This document shows positions 52,700 through 61,395 of a stretch of 64,000 nt of DNA, in pieces. Made by a program: the position numbers and the translations under genes. The notes under the pieces are model-generated. The model did no database searches. It saw nothing but the letters and a program-made list of their open reading frames with translations, and was not told the origin of the DNA. Source of the stretch: Coprococcus phoceensis (lineage in GTDB: Bacteria; Bacillota; Clostridia; Lachnospirales; Lachnospiraceae); assembly GCF_900104635.1 (NCBI RefSeq), contig NZ_FNWC01000007.1, positions 124,001-188,000 on the forward strand. The letters run 5' to 3'. Each line of letters opens with the position of its first letter. Position 1 is the stretch's first letter.

Positions 52700-54406
52700 A
52701 TGCCGCAGGAAGAGATTTGCAGAAATCGAATCATATCCGAAAATTATCGGGATTTTATTGTGAACCAGCTCAGAGGAAATATATTTGACTCTATTTCTTC
52801 AGAAGAACTTTGCGAACAGAGTATGGAATACTTATATAAAACAATCTATGTAGATGGAACGATGGCAGATCCCATTAATTTTGAAAAATATACGTACAAT
52901 TCGGTGCCGAAGTGCTTTACCCTGATTGATACAGAGGCGTTAAGCCAGTCTGGAATCTTACAGATACAGAATTATCCCACATTGGGACTGAAAGGAAATG
53001 GAGTGCTGGTCGGATTTATAGATACCGGAATTGATTATGAAAATCCTGTTTTTCGAAATATTGACGGAAGTACCAGAATTTTGGGAATCTGGGATCAGAG
53101 TATTCAGGATGGACAGCCGCCGCAAAACTTTTTGTATGGAACAGAATACACGAAGGAGATGATTGATGCGGCTCTTAGTAGTGATAATCCAAAAGCGCTT
53201 GTTCCAACTCAGGATGAAAGCGGGCATGGGACTTTTCTTGCAAGTGTTGCAGCAGGCGGAGCTGATGTGGAAAATCAGTTTTTGGGAGCAGCGCCGGAGT
53301 CGAAGCTTGCGATTGTAAAGTTAAAACCGGCAAAAAAATATCTGAAAGAGTTTTACCTGATCACAGAAGAAAAAGAGTGTTATCAGGAAAATGATATCAT
53401 GCTTGGAATGAGGTATCTGAATGAACTGGCGAATCGATATGATATGCCGCTAGTCATCTGTATTGCACTTGGCTCGAATATGGGAGGACATAATGCGACA
53501 CTTCCAATCACAGGACTTTTAGAGATGTATGCCAATATAGCAAATCGGGCAGTTGTGATCGGGGGAGGAAACGAAGCGAATCAACGGCACCATTTTTATG
53601 GAAAAGCCGAGAATGTAAACGATATCAAAAAGGCAGAAGTCCGTGTGGACGGCGGAATGAAAGGATTTACGATGGAACTGTGGACGGACATCCCCAATAT
53701 TGTGGCAGTCTCCATTATATCGCCTTCGGGAGAAAGAATTCCACGGGTGCCAATCCGTCGGGGAGTGATGGAGGTATATCGTTTTGTGTTTGAGGGAACG
53801 ACTATTTTTATCAATTACAAATTACTTGTGGAAAAATCAAATTCGGAATTGATATTTTTTAGAGTAAAAGATCCGGCCCCCGGAATATGGACGATTTTTA
53901 TAGAGCCTGTGGAGTTGGCAGATGGCGTGTTCCATATGTGGCTTCCGATCACAGAACTTTTGGAAGGAGAAGTTTATTTTCTGCAGTCAAATCCGGATTA
54001 TACGATCACGGAGCCTGGAAGTACGGTTTCCGGGATGACAGTTGGATATTATAATGGAGATGATAATAGTATTGCTATTCGATCGGGAAGAGGATATACT
54101 AGAAGTGAAAAAATCAAACCTGATTTTGTGGCTCCCGGAGTAAATGTAACGGGAGCAGCAATGCGGAATCAATTTACAGAGCGTACAGGTTCCAGTGTTG
54201 CTGTCGGGATTACGGCAGGAGCAGTTGCACTTATGCTGGAGTGGATTGTGTACCAGCTCGGGGAGAGCAGGATTGATTCCATACAGATTCGCAATCTTTT
54301 AGTTCTGGGAACAGATTGCAAGCCCGGCGAGACATATCCCAACCGAGAGTGGGGATACGGAGCTTTGAATCTATATGATGCATTTGATGCAATCAGGCGT
54401 ATTTGA
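52700..54406 (+). CDS. S8-family subtilisin-like protease, CspA-like group
   Basis: 568 residues, no signal peptide. Triad: Asp in LVGFIDTGIDYENPVF, His in DESGHGTFLASVAAGG, Ser in RTGSSVAVGITAGAVALML. A large insert of about 200 residues between His and Ser (beta-rich, MEVYRFVFEGTTIFI and MWLPITELLEGEVYF) is the architecture of clostridial Csp germination proteases and their non-sporulating relatives. Triad complete, so active protease is expected; the substrate is unknown and the gene could act inside the cell or spore. Confidence 0.85.
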   Translation: MPQEEICRNRIISENYRDFIVNQLRGNIFDSISSEELCEQSMEYLYKTIYVDGTMADPINFEKYTYNSVPKCFTLIDTEALSQSGILQIQNYPTLGLKGNGVLVGFIDTGIDYENPVFRNIDGSTRILGIWDQSIQDGQPPQNFLYGTEYTKEMIDAALSSDNPKALVPTQDESGHGTFLASVAAGGADVENQFLGAAPESKLAIVKLKPAKKYLKEFYLITEEKECYQENDIMLGMRYLNELANRYDMPLVICIALGSNMGGHNATLPITGLLEMYANIANRAVVIGGGNEANQRHHFYGKAENVNDIKKAEVRVDGGMKGFTMELWTDIPNIVAVSIISPSGERIPRVPIRRGVMEVYRFVFEGTTIFINYKLLVEKSNSELIFFRVKDPAPGIWTIFIEPVELADGVFHMWLPITELLEGEVYFLQSNPDYTITEPGSTVSGMTVGYYNGDDNSIAIRSGRGYTRSEKIKPDFVAPGVNVTGAAMRNQFTERTGSSVAVGITAGAVALMLEWIVYQLGESRIDSIQIRNLLVLGTDCKPGETYPNREWGYGALNLYDAFDAIRRI

Positions 54407-54428
54407 CACATGAAGGGAGAAATGAAAC

Positions 54429-54905
54429 ATGGGAGACTTTTTTGAAGATTTAGGAAAACGAATTACAGAAACAGCAGGAGCAGTGACGAAAAAGACAGAA
54501 GAAGTTGTTGAGACACAGAAAATAAAAAGCCAGATCAGAGTGGAAGAACGAAATAAAGAAAGAGATCTGCAGCATCTTGGAAAGCTGGTTTATGACCGTT
54601 TCCAGAAAGGGGAAGTGATTGATACAGTATTTGTGGAGCTGTGCGAGGCTGTTGCACAACATGAAGACGCAGTTCAGTCCTATTTAAAAGAACTTGCGCA
54701 ATTGAAGGGAATGGAACTTTGCAAGAACTGCAAAGGCGAATTGGAATCTGATATGGCATACTGTCCAAAATGTGGAACAAAAGTAGAAGAAGAGATACAC
54801 TTTGACACAGAAGAAGCAGAAGAGACGACAGCAGATGAGGGGGTAGATGACTCAGCCATGCAGACAGTAGAGGAGACAGAGACGGTTTCAGAAGAGGAAG
54901 TATAG
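54429..54905 (+). CDS. zinc-ribbon coiled-coil protein
   Basis: 158 residues. Helical N-terminal 95 residues (FFEDLGKRITETAGAVTKKTEEVVETQKIKSQIRVEERNKERDLQHLGKLVYDRFQKGE), a zinc ribbon CKNCKGELESDMAYCPKCG and an acidic tail. Common beside other genes in Lachnospiraceae; function unknown. Its stop is directly followed by the lspA start. Confidence 0.65.
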   Translation: MGDFFEDLGKRITETAGAVTKKTEEVVETQKIKSQIRVEERNKERDLQHLGKLVYDRFQKGEVIDTVFVELCEAVAQHEDAVQSYLKELAQLKGMELCKNCKGELESDMAYCPKCGTKVEEEIHFDTEEAEETTADEGVDDSAMQTVEETETVSEEEV

Positions 54906-55376
54906 ATGCTTGCTGTAATTTTGACGCTTTTGATAGGAACCTTATGTGGGATTGATTTATATTTGAAGTCATACATTGAGACTCATTACAAAGAGGGGGA
55001 AGAAAAGAAGATTCTCGGTGACACAATCTCAGTTCGAAAAGTGCATAACAAAGGGATGGCGCTGAATAAGGGAGAAGAACATCCAAAAAGAGTGCGAATG
55101 CTATCGGGGATTGTGACTGCGTTGCTCGTGTTGTATTATGTTTTTCTGTTTCGGAAGAAAGGCGGATGGATGCGCAAAAAGGGAATTGCACTTGCCATTG
55201 CAGGAGGAGTGAGCAATACTTACGATAGATTTGTGCGAAAATATGTAGTGGACTATTTCGGATTTTGCACGGAGTGGAAAAAATTCGAAAAGATCACGTT
55301 TAACTTGGGAGATATGTTTATCTTTCTTGGCAGTATTTTAGTTGTGATATCTGAGATTTTTTCAAAAAAGCGATAA
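54906..55376 (+). CDS. lspA: signal peptidase II (prolipoprotein)
   Basis: 156 residues, four predicted membrane helices. First catalytic Asp in AGGVSNTYDRFVRKYVVDYF, second in FNLGDMFIFLG; the usual N-x-G-A-x-F motif appears as HNKGMALNKG. Cleaves lipoprotein signal peptides after lipidation, which fits the several lipoproteins here. Follows the zinc-ribbon gene without a gap. Confidence 0.85.
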   Translation: MLAVILTLLIGTLCGIDLYLKSYIETHYKEGEEKKILGDTISVRKVHNKGMALNKGEEHPKRVRMLSGIVTALLVLYYVFLFRKKGGWMRKKGIALAIAGGVSNTYDRFVRKYVVDYFGFCTEWKKFEKITFNLGDMFIFLGSILVVISEIFSKKR

Positions 55377-55396
55377 GAAAGATAAGAAAAAAGATG

Positions 55397-55424
55397 AGAC
55401 CCGCGGGAAATCGCGGGTCTTTGT
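55397..55424. terminator. terminator between convergent lspA and sirtuin-like genes
   Basis: AGACCCGCG at 55397-55405 pairs with CGCGGGTCT at 55412-55420, followed by TTTG. GC-rich stem, probably bidirectional. Confidence 0.8.
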
Positions 55425-55430
55425 GTGGGT

Positions 55431-56165
55431 TTAGCGCTCTAAAATCTTTGGAAGAACATTTTTCGGAGTATCTAGGAAAACAAGATTCGTTCTTACGTCT
55501 GAATAATGAGGATTCTGGTGAACCACTACAATGGAGTTCCCACGGAAGTATTTGATATAGTTTTTATATGTATAGGATTCCAATGAGGTTCCAAGAAGCA
55601 GCAGCACATCAGCTTTCGCAATTTCGTCAGCAATTTTAGCGATGATCTCATGGTCAAGCATTTCTCCGAATAGTTTTACGTTTGGACGGATGATATGCCC
55701 GCATTCTTCGCAGAGTGGAACAGACGGAGATGTTTTTACAAATTCGACAGGATATTCTTTCCCACAATGTGTGCATATGTTTTTGTGAATGGTCCCATAA
55801 ATATTATATACATGTTTACAACCGGCTCTTTCAGAAAGAGAAAAACTATTTTTAGAAATAATGGTCTGCAATTTTTCCTGTTTTTCAAGTTCGGCAAGTG
55901 CGTAGAACGTTTCGCTTGGTTCAAGATCTTTGTCTAATATCTCAGACTTGTAAAACTTAAAAAACTTTTCCGGTCTGGTGCTGAAATAAGCGCTGGAATA
56001 GATATATTCCGGTGAGTCGCCGTATCTGTTCTCGATATCGTAGGCGACGTCAAGAGAGAGTATGCCCGGATATCCACATTCTTTTAAGATTCCAGAACCA
56101 CACAGGGCAACTGTATATCTGCTGGAATCTAATATGTTTTTTAATGTTTGCAATTTTTTCTCCAT
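55431..56165 (-). CDS. sirtuin-like protein with altered catalytic motifs
   Basis: 244 residues of SIR2 fold: GSGILKECGYPG for the NAD-binding GAGxS loop, zinc site CTHCG / CEECG, PNVKLFGE, LLLGTSLESY. Altered positions: the general-base His of the H-G motif is Tyr (NIYGTIHKNICTHCG), the T-Q-N-x-D motif is SKNSFSLSERAG and the P-D-F-R motif is gone. Deacylase activity is therefore doubtful; it might bind NAD or ADP-ribose or use another chemistry. Single gene with its own ribosome site. Confidence 0.8.
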   Translation of the reverse strand: MEKKLQTLKNILDSSRYTVALCGSGILKECGYPGILSLDVAYDIENRYGDSPEYIYSSAYFSTRPEKFFKFYKSEILDKDLEPSETFYALAELEKQEKLQTIISKNSFSLSERAGCKHVYNIYGTIHKNICTHCGKEYPVEFVKTSPSVPLCEECGHIIRPNVKLFGEMLDHEIIAKIADEIAKADVLLLLGTSLESYTYKNYIKYFRGNSIVVVHQNPHYSDVRTNLVFLDTPKNVLPKILER

Positions 56166-56335
56166 AATAATCCCACCCTTACTTAAATAGTATGGTTATA
56201 TTGTCCTATGTTTTGTCAGAAAAGTCAATCAAATTCACAACTAATGTGTATGTATTTTTAACTATTTTCTAAAAGTAAAATGGATAATTGTGAGTAAACT
56301 AGAAAAGCTTTGGAGAGGCTCCAAAGCTTTTCTGA

Positions 56336-56542
56336 TTACATTATATAGTTTACATTAACTGCCTGTTCCCCTCTTGGTCCTTGAGTAGTGTCAAAGGAGA
56401 CTTGCTGTCCCTCTTCCAAAGTCTTAAATCCATTGAGAGCAATTCCGGAGAAGTGTACAAAGATATCCTTTCCGCTTTGTTCATTGGTGATAAATCCAAA
56501 TCCTTTTTGTGAGTCAAACCATTTTACTGTACCTGTATTCAT
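56336..56542 (-). CDS. cold-shock protein (CspA family)
   Basis: 68 residues, a single OB fold. RNP1 KGFGFIT and RNP2 DIFVHFSG are intact ([20 protein letters not shown]). RNA chaperone induced by cold or stationary phase. The leader upstream (RNA side) carries a long hairpin, see the attenuator entry. AGGAGG precedes the ATG. Confidence 0.95.
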   Translation of the reverse strand: MNTGTVKWFDSQKGFGFITNEQSGKDIFVHFSGIALNGFKTLEEGQQVSFDTTQGPRGEQAVNVNYIM

Positions 56543-56584
56543 GTGAGGTACCTCCTAAATTATAATATTTGTAAATTAAATAGA

Positions 56585-56645
56585 AATAAAAAAACACATA
56601 TTTTGGTAAGAAATCAAACGAGTTAATTGCTTACAAAAATATGTG
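56585..56645 (-). promoter_or_regulatory. leader hairpin (attenuator-like) of the cold-shock gene
   Basis: On the mRNA strand a 15-16 bp stem (56645-56630 with 56610-56595) is followed by U7AUUU, the form of an intrinsic terminator in the 125 base leader. The loop holds CTCGTTT, complementary to a stretch at 56663-56674. Promoter: TTGACA at 56703-56698 and TATGGT at 56680-56675 (minus strand), 17 bases apart. Confidence 0.65.
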
Positions 56646-56742
56646 ATCAAATAAAACATCTAAATTACTCGTTTACCATACCATGCAATTTTTGAAATGT
56701 CAAGAAAATATTGAAAATTCTGAAAAAAGTCCTTCTGAAAAA

Positions 56743-56785
56743 AGTCATAGCCTCCCACATTGGAGTACTATGACTTTTCTTTTCC
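56743..56785 (-). terminator. terminator of the small XRE gene, copy 1
   Basis: AAAGTCATAG and CTATGACTTT pair with CTCC/GGAG inside (56743-56778). A similar hairpin follows copy 2 at 60181-60220. Confidence 0.6.
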
Positions 56786-57022
56786 GTCGATGAGATATTC
56801 ATAGGAAACATGGAAAATCTCAGTGAATGCTTTTAATTCCACATCTGTGACGTGACGTTTATTGGTCTCAATTCTGGTAATCACATTTTTATCCATATCA
56901 TATCCATTCAGTTGAAGTTGGTAGGCTAAGAGCCGCTGTGACATATTGTGCTGGCGGCGCAGTTCGATGAGCCTTTGGCTGATCAGATTTTTCTCCTCGG
57001 TAGATGCTTTTGGTTTTGGCAT
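56768..57022 (-). CDS. small XRE-family DNA-binding protein, copy 1
   Basis: 84 residues, almost only an HTH_3 domain: KNLISQRLIELRRQHNMSQRLLAYQLQLNGYDMDKNVITRIETNKRHVTDVELKAFTEIF. AGGAGG precedes the start. A near-identical gene with matching flanks stands at 60207. A TTTTACA/TGTAAAA dyad about 60-100 bases upstream of each copy may be its operator. Confidence 0.85.
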   Translation of the reverse strand: MPKPKASTEEKNLISQRLIELRRQHNMSQRLLAYQLQLNGYDMDKNVITRIETNKRHVTDVELKAFTEIFHVSYEYLIDGKEKS

Positions 57023-57275
57023 ATTTCTAATCCCTCCTACAAATAGTGTGCGTAAAAATATCTCATTTTTTGCACTTTTTTCTATTGAATTTTACATGGG
57101 ATTAGAAATACGATCGGTTGTAAAAATGATACAAAAATAAGGGGAATGAAAGAAAGAAGAAACTAAATGCTGCAGATGCGATAGAAAATTGTTTATGTTG
57201 GCGTTGAGTAAAGTGAAGTAAATAGAGTATAATGTTGTCCATAAAGCAATGGAATTCAGAGACGGAGGCTTGTAT

Positions 57276-57962
57276 ATGAAACGAATATTAGTGATAGAAG
57301 ATGACGAAATGCTGAATGCGGGACTTTGCTATAATCTTCAGATGGAAGGTTTTGAGGCGGCTCCGGCATTTGGAGCAAAGACGGCAAAAAAATTATGGAA
57401 AGAAAAATCATTTGACTTGATTTTGCTTGATGGCAATCTTCCGGACGGAGACGGATTTGCAGTCAGCAGAGAAATTCGAAAAGAAAGTAAAGTGCCAATT
57501 GTGTTTCTGACAGCGCGGGATATGGATGAAGATATGATTGAGGGCTTTGAAAACGGGGCGGATGATTACATTACAAAACCATTTAATATCAAAATTGTCA
57601 TACAGCGGATTAAAGCAATCTTGAGAAGGTGTGAGGGCGATGACACGGTGGAGAAAGTGTTGCAGTGTGGAAATCTGGCAGTTGATTTTGAGAGCCACAC
57701 GGTAAAAAAGCACGGAAAGCTTCTGACATTGACGCCCACAGAGTTTAAATTGCTGCACCGTTTCTGCCTGAATCCGGGACAGGTGTTGACAAGGCAGATT
57801 TTGTTAGAAAAGCTGTGGGATCAGGATGGTAATTTTGTGGATGAACATACATTGACGATCAATATCAGCAGGCTTCGTGCCAAAATTGCAGATGAAGAAT
57901 ATGCATATATTAAGACCATTTACGGGGTTGGATATAAATGGATAGGAGAAAGCCATGAGTAG
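57276..57962 (+). CDS. response regulator, BceR-like OmpR family
   Basis: 228 residues. Receiver (about 1-115) with ILVIEDDEML, phosphorylation Asp in DLILLDGNLPDGDG, FLTARD and YITKPFN; winged helix (about 130-225; LTPTEFKLLHRFCLNPGQVLTRQILLEKLWDQ, LTINISRLRAKI). GGAGG precedes ATG 57276. Overlaps the kinase gene by 8 bases. The regulator, kinase and ABC ATPase order is that of bacitracin-type (BceRSAB) peptide-resistance modules. Confidence 0.88.
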   Translation: MKRILVIEDDEMLNAGLCYNLQMEGFEAAPAFGAKTAKKLWKEKSFDLILLDGNLPDGDGFAVSREIRKESKVPIVFLTARDMDEDMIEGFENGADDYITKPFNIKIVIQRIKAILRRCEGDDTVEKVLQCGNLAVDFESHTVKKHGKLLTLTPTEFKLLHRFCLNPGQVLTRQILLEKLWDQDGNFVDEHTLTINISRLRAKIADEEYAYIKTIYGVGYKWIGESHE

Positions 57963-58905
57963 AAGTGAATGGGTGACTATTGTGACAGCAATTGTTGTAG
58001 TTGTTATCATATCTGCCGGTCTATGGTTTTATTTCCGGCAGCGGTTTGTCAGAATGGCGGAAAAAGTGGAAGATGCCATTGATGCGATTATCGATGGGAG
58101 AGAACTCAAAACAGAAGAACTGAATAAGGATACCTTATTTTCGAAAATCCAGTTGAAGCTTGAGCAGTTATCCGAGGTGACAAAGTCTGCAGAGGAAAAG
58201 AATGTGAAGCAGAAAGAGGAGATACAAAAAATGGTATCAGATATCTCCCATCAGTTGAAGACGCCGATTGCCAATATCACGATGTACAATGACACGATTT
58301 TGAATCATGACCTTCCAGCAAAACAACAGTACCGGTTTCTGAAAATAATGCAAAAGCAAGTGGAAAAGCTGGATTTTCTTGTGCGCTCACTGATGAAAAT
58401 GTCTCGTTTGGAGAACAGCATGATCAAGCTGAAAAAAGAGGAGAACAGTCTCTTTGATATGGTTGTGGAGGTTGTGGAGAATCTGTCGATTCCGATGGAA
58501 AAGAAGAAACTGGACCTTCAGATTGACTGTCCGAAAAACTTACGGATATGCTATGATCGGAAGTGGACAGCGGAGGCATTATTCAATGTAATGGACAATG
58601 CAGTCAAGTATACACCGGAATATGGAAAGATTCGGGTTGAGGCAGAGGTACTTGGAATGTTTGTACGTCTTTCAGTGAGTGACACCGGAATCGGAATTGC
58701 CCCGGAACATATGAATGATGTGTTTCAGCGGTTTTTCAGAGAGGAAAAGGTACACAATGAAAAAGGTGTCGGAATCGGTTTGTATTTGGCAAGAGAGATT
58801 ATAACAAAGCAGGGCGGCTATATGAAAGTAGTGTCAAAGGAAGATGCAGGGAGTACATTTTTCATCTATCTGCCAAATGAGCAGGAAGAATTGTCTCAAA
58901 ATTGA
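57955..58905 (+). CDS. sensor histidine kinase of the Bce-like module
   Basis: 316 residues. One N-terminal membrane helix (about 7-27), a short coiled linker, H-box MVSDISHQLKTPIANITMYND (His about 98), N-box NVMDNAVKYTPEYGK, G1 SDTGIGIAPEH, F/G2 FRFFREEKVHNEKGVGIGLYL. No extracellular sensor domain, so it would sense through a transporter partner, as in Bce systems; that partner is now broken or missing. Confidence 0.85.
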   Translation: MSRSEWVTIVTAIVVVVIISAGLWFYFRQRFVRMAEKVEDAIDAIIDGRELKTEELNKDTLFSKIQLKLEQLSEVTKSAEEKNVKQKEEIQKMVSDISHQLKTPIANITMYNDTILNHDLPAKQQYRFLKIMQKQVEKLDFLVRSLMKMSRLENSMIKLKKEENSLFDMVVEVVENLSIPMEKKKLDLQIDCPKNLRICYDRKWTAEALFNVMDNAVKYTPEYGKIRVEAEVLGMFVRLSVSDTGIGIAPEHMNDVFQRFFREEKVHNEKGVGIGLYLAREIITKQGGYMKVVSKEDAGSTFFIYLPNEQEELSQN

Positions 58906-58987
58906 AATGATTCATCGGGCGTTTGAGATATTATTGAAATAATCAGATGCTAAGATAAAGACAGAATCAAGAAAAGGAGAGATGATG

Positions 58988-59494
58988 ATGGCTGTTTTAC
59001 AGACGATAGATTTAAAAAAATATTATGGGGAAGGAGAGAATCAGATCAAGGCATTGGATGGCATCTGTTTAGAGATAGAAGAGGGGAAATTCACTGCGAT
59101 TGTCGGAACTTCTGGAAGCGGAAAATCTACACTTTTACATATGCTCGGAGGACTGGATACACCAACATACGGAAGAGTGATTGTGGGCGGAAAGGATATT
59201 TCTAAGATGAAACCGGATGAGCTTACGATTTTCAGAAGAAGAAGGATTGGATTTGTATTTCAGAATTATAATTTGGTGCCGATCTTGAATGTGTATGAAA
59301 ATATCATTCTGCCAATTGAACTTGACGGGAACAGACCGGATAAAGGATATATTGACAACATTATTACATTGTTGGGGCTGGAGAAAAAGTTGACCAGCAT
59401 GCCGAATAATCTGTCGGGTGGACAGCAGCAAAGAGTTGCGATTGCAAGAGCCCTTGCGACTAAACCTGCGATTATTCTTGCCGACGTAAACTGA
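58988..59494 (+). pseudogene. ABC transporter ATPase truncated before Walker B
   Basis: Translation gives a normal BceA/LolD-type ATPase: Walker A GTSGSGKST, VFQNYNLVPILNVYENI, signature LSGGQQQRVAIARAL, then breaks at PAIILAD-VN-stop where IILADEPTGNLD is expected. Everything beyond, including the Walker B glutamate and H-loop, is lost, and no permease follows. The break lies at about 59486. The product cannot hydrolyse ATP in the usual way. Confidence 0.88.
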
Positions 59495-59757
59495 ACCCCA
59501 TGTGCTTACTGTACATAGCGTATATACAGTAGGATTGCATGACAATATAGGTACATGATACACAAGTAATGAGAAAAAATGTGTATGCAGTAGGAAGAAA
59601 GTATTGATATCTGGTATGAGGAAAGACATCCTTGTAGCAGGTTTTTTATTGTCAATAATAGACAGGTTTACAAGTAATATTTTGTTGGTATGTGTGAATA
59701 GCTTTTTGTTGGAGGATAGGGTAGTGTTGTAGTCGAAAAGGAAAGGAGAAATGTAAA

Positions 59758-60072
59758 ATGAGTAAAGAACTTACAACAGAACAGAAGCTTATGCAGGCAA
59801 CACAGTATGGACTATTGATTTATGCAGGACAACGGAAAATCCATGATGAGGATGAACGATTAAAGCTGGAAAAGATTGCAAACGAAATAGGAGAGTATTG
59901 GGGACTGGAAGAACCTGTAGCAGGTTATCCGGAACTTTTTGAGGAGATTACACTCCAGGGGCTTTGCAGATATGCTAGCGAAATGCAATATACGCATGGA
60001 GAAACAGAGCGGGAACGAATCAAAGAAGTATTGGATTTGGTGTATGAGATGAAGAAGCATTGGTCTGAATAA
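59758..60072 (+). CDS. small hypothetical helical protein
   Basis: 104 residues, acidic and helical (ELTTEQKLMQATQYGLLIYAGQRKIHDEDERLKLEKIANEIGEYWGLEEPVAGYPELFEEITLQGLCRYASEMQYTHGETER...). Good ribosome site (AAAGGAG). No family recognised. The 263 bases before it (59495-59757) hold a TACTGTA dyad near 59507-59532 and nothing else I can identify; the gene came in with the DNA that truncated the ABC gene. Confidence 0.5.
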   Translation: MSKELTTEQKLMQATQYGLLIYAGQRKIHDEDERLKLEKIANEIGEYWGLEEPVAGYPELFEEITLQGLCRYASEMQYTHGETERERIKEVLDLVYEMKKHWSE

Positions 60073-60206
60073 AGGCAACCGAATTAGACAGGAAGGGAGA
60101 AACCTCAAGGATTACTTTAGAACGTTAAGAAAGTGAAAGAACCATGGAATAATTTCAAAAGTTAAAAAGCAAATTAAAGAAAAGCCACAGCCTCATACAA
60201 TGGAAG

Positions 60207-60464
60207 CTATGACTTTTCTTCTTTTCCCTCGATGAGATACTCATAGGAAACATGAAAGATCTCAGTAAGCGCTTTTAATTCTACATCTGTGACATAACGC
60301 TTATTGGTCTCAATTCTAGTAATCACATTTTTATCCATATCATACCCATTCAGCTGAAGCTGGTAGGCTAAGAGGCGCTGTGACATATTATGCTGGCGGC
60401 GGAGTTCAATGAGCCTTTGGCTGATCAGATTTTTCTCCCCGGTGGATGTTTTCGGTTTTGGCAT
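60207..60464 (-). CDS. small XRE-family DNA-binding protein, copy 2
   Basis: 85 residues differing from the copy at 56768 at only a handful of positions (for example KTSTGEKN for KASTEEKN). The terminator region (60181-60220) and the 90 bases upstream of the start, including the TTTTACA/TGTAAAA dyad, are also duplicated. The two copies are in the same orientation about 3.4 kb apart. Confidence 0.85.
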   Translation of the reverse strand: MPKPKTSTGEKNLISQRLIELRRQHNMSQRLLAYQLQLNGYDMDKNVITRIETNKRYVTDVELKALTEIFHVSYEYLIEGKEEKS

Positions 60465-60680
60465 ATCTCTAATCCCTTCTGCAAATAGTGTTGACAGGTT
60501 CGTCTCACTTTTTGCACTTTTTCTGTTGATTTTACACGGGATTAGGAATACAATCGGTTGTAAAAGTGAGACAAAAAATATACCAAGATAGAATGATTGG
60601 GTTGGTTTGAGAAAAACGGAGAGAATAAGAAAGAGCGATATAACAAGAGAAATTTAAGAAGTGGCTACTTTTCCGGTTTA

Positions 60681-60855
60681 GAGAAGCTCGGAAAAGAATA
60701 CGTTGATATCGGTGTGGAAGATTTTAGCAAGGGCAACAAGTTCCGATACCTTGATGTTCATACGGTTGGTTTCCAGCTTGGCATAAGTGCTTTTGGACAT
60801 AGAACACACAGACTTATGGTTTTCTTTCGGGATATCATATGAATAAAAAGTACTG
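60681..60855 (-). pseudogene. remnant of an XRE-family regulator (C-terminal part)
   Basis: The minus strand reads SYDIPKENHKSVCSMSKSTYAKLETNRMNIKVSELVALAKIFHTDINVFFSELL and a stop. This is the second half of an HTH domain with its following helix (LETNRMNIKVSELVALAKIF). No start; the front is cut at the border with the MmcQ-like fragment. Confidence 0.6.
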
Positions 60856-60949
60856 GATTACAATGTTGTTGGATGGAAGGGTGAGCGAAGCAAAGATATT
60901 GGATTTTTTGGATCTGAGTTATGATTTGATAGATCAGAAGAAAGATTGA
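60839..60949 (+). pseudogene. remnant of an MmcQ/YjbR-family gene (C-terminus)
   Basis: 36 codons, MNKKYWITMLLDGRVSEAKI then LDFLDLSYDLIDQKKD and stop, match the end of MmcQ/YjbR proteins (N-K-x-W-x-T-x-x-L-D-G, SYDL). The front part is absent. The following 245 bases (60950-61194) hold no recognisable gene. Confidence 0.6.
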
Positions 60950-61194
60950 TTTGTAAATAAATTTGAATGGTGTGCAGGGGATGAGAAAATATGAAAGCAA
61001 TAAATATATATATTCAAGAATACAAGAGAATATGGCCACTGAATTTGAAAATATTTTCTCACAAAGATCAAAAAAGTTAAATGTAAAAGTATAGGAGTTT
61101 CTTGCGATAAAAACTCTTGTTGACTTGTTGCTGGATATAAATATAGAAATAAAGCATTTTGAGAATATTTTTGCTTCCTTTACGATAGAACAGA

Positions 61195-61395
61195 TTGGAA
61201 AAGAAACAGAGTAGATACCTTACTCATGAGGGAATATCTCTGTGGTTGGAGACAGGAACTATAGAGGCAGGTGGAAAACAGGCAGAGCTTACAAAAAATG
61301 AATTGCGGATCATGTATTATCTTTTTGAGCATGACGGAGTCATCTGTACAAGGGCAGATTTGATTGAATACTTATGGGATAATCGGCTCTACTCA
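61195..61395 (+). pseudogene. fragment of a response-regulator winged helix
   Basis: ISLWLETGTIEAGGKQAELT-KNELRIMYYLFEHDGVICTR-ADLIEYLWDN is the OmpR-type effector domain of a BceR-like regulator. The receiver is missing and after LWDNRLYSD the frame runs straight into transposase sequence, so an IS110-type insertion or recombination cut the gene. Confidence 0.7.

Noticed and set aside
60597..60842. 81-codon plus-strand open frame
   Set aside because: The minus strand here reads an XRE fragment with family-like residues; the plus frame has no ribosome site or family match.
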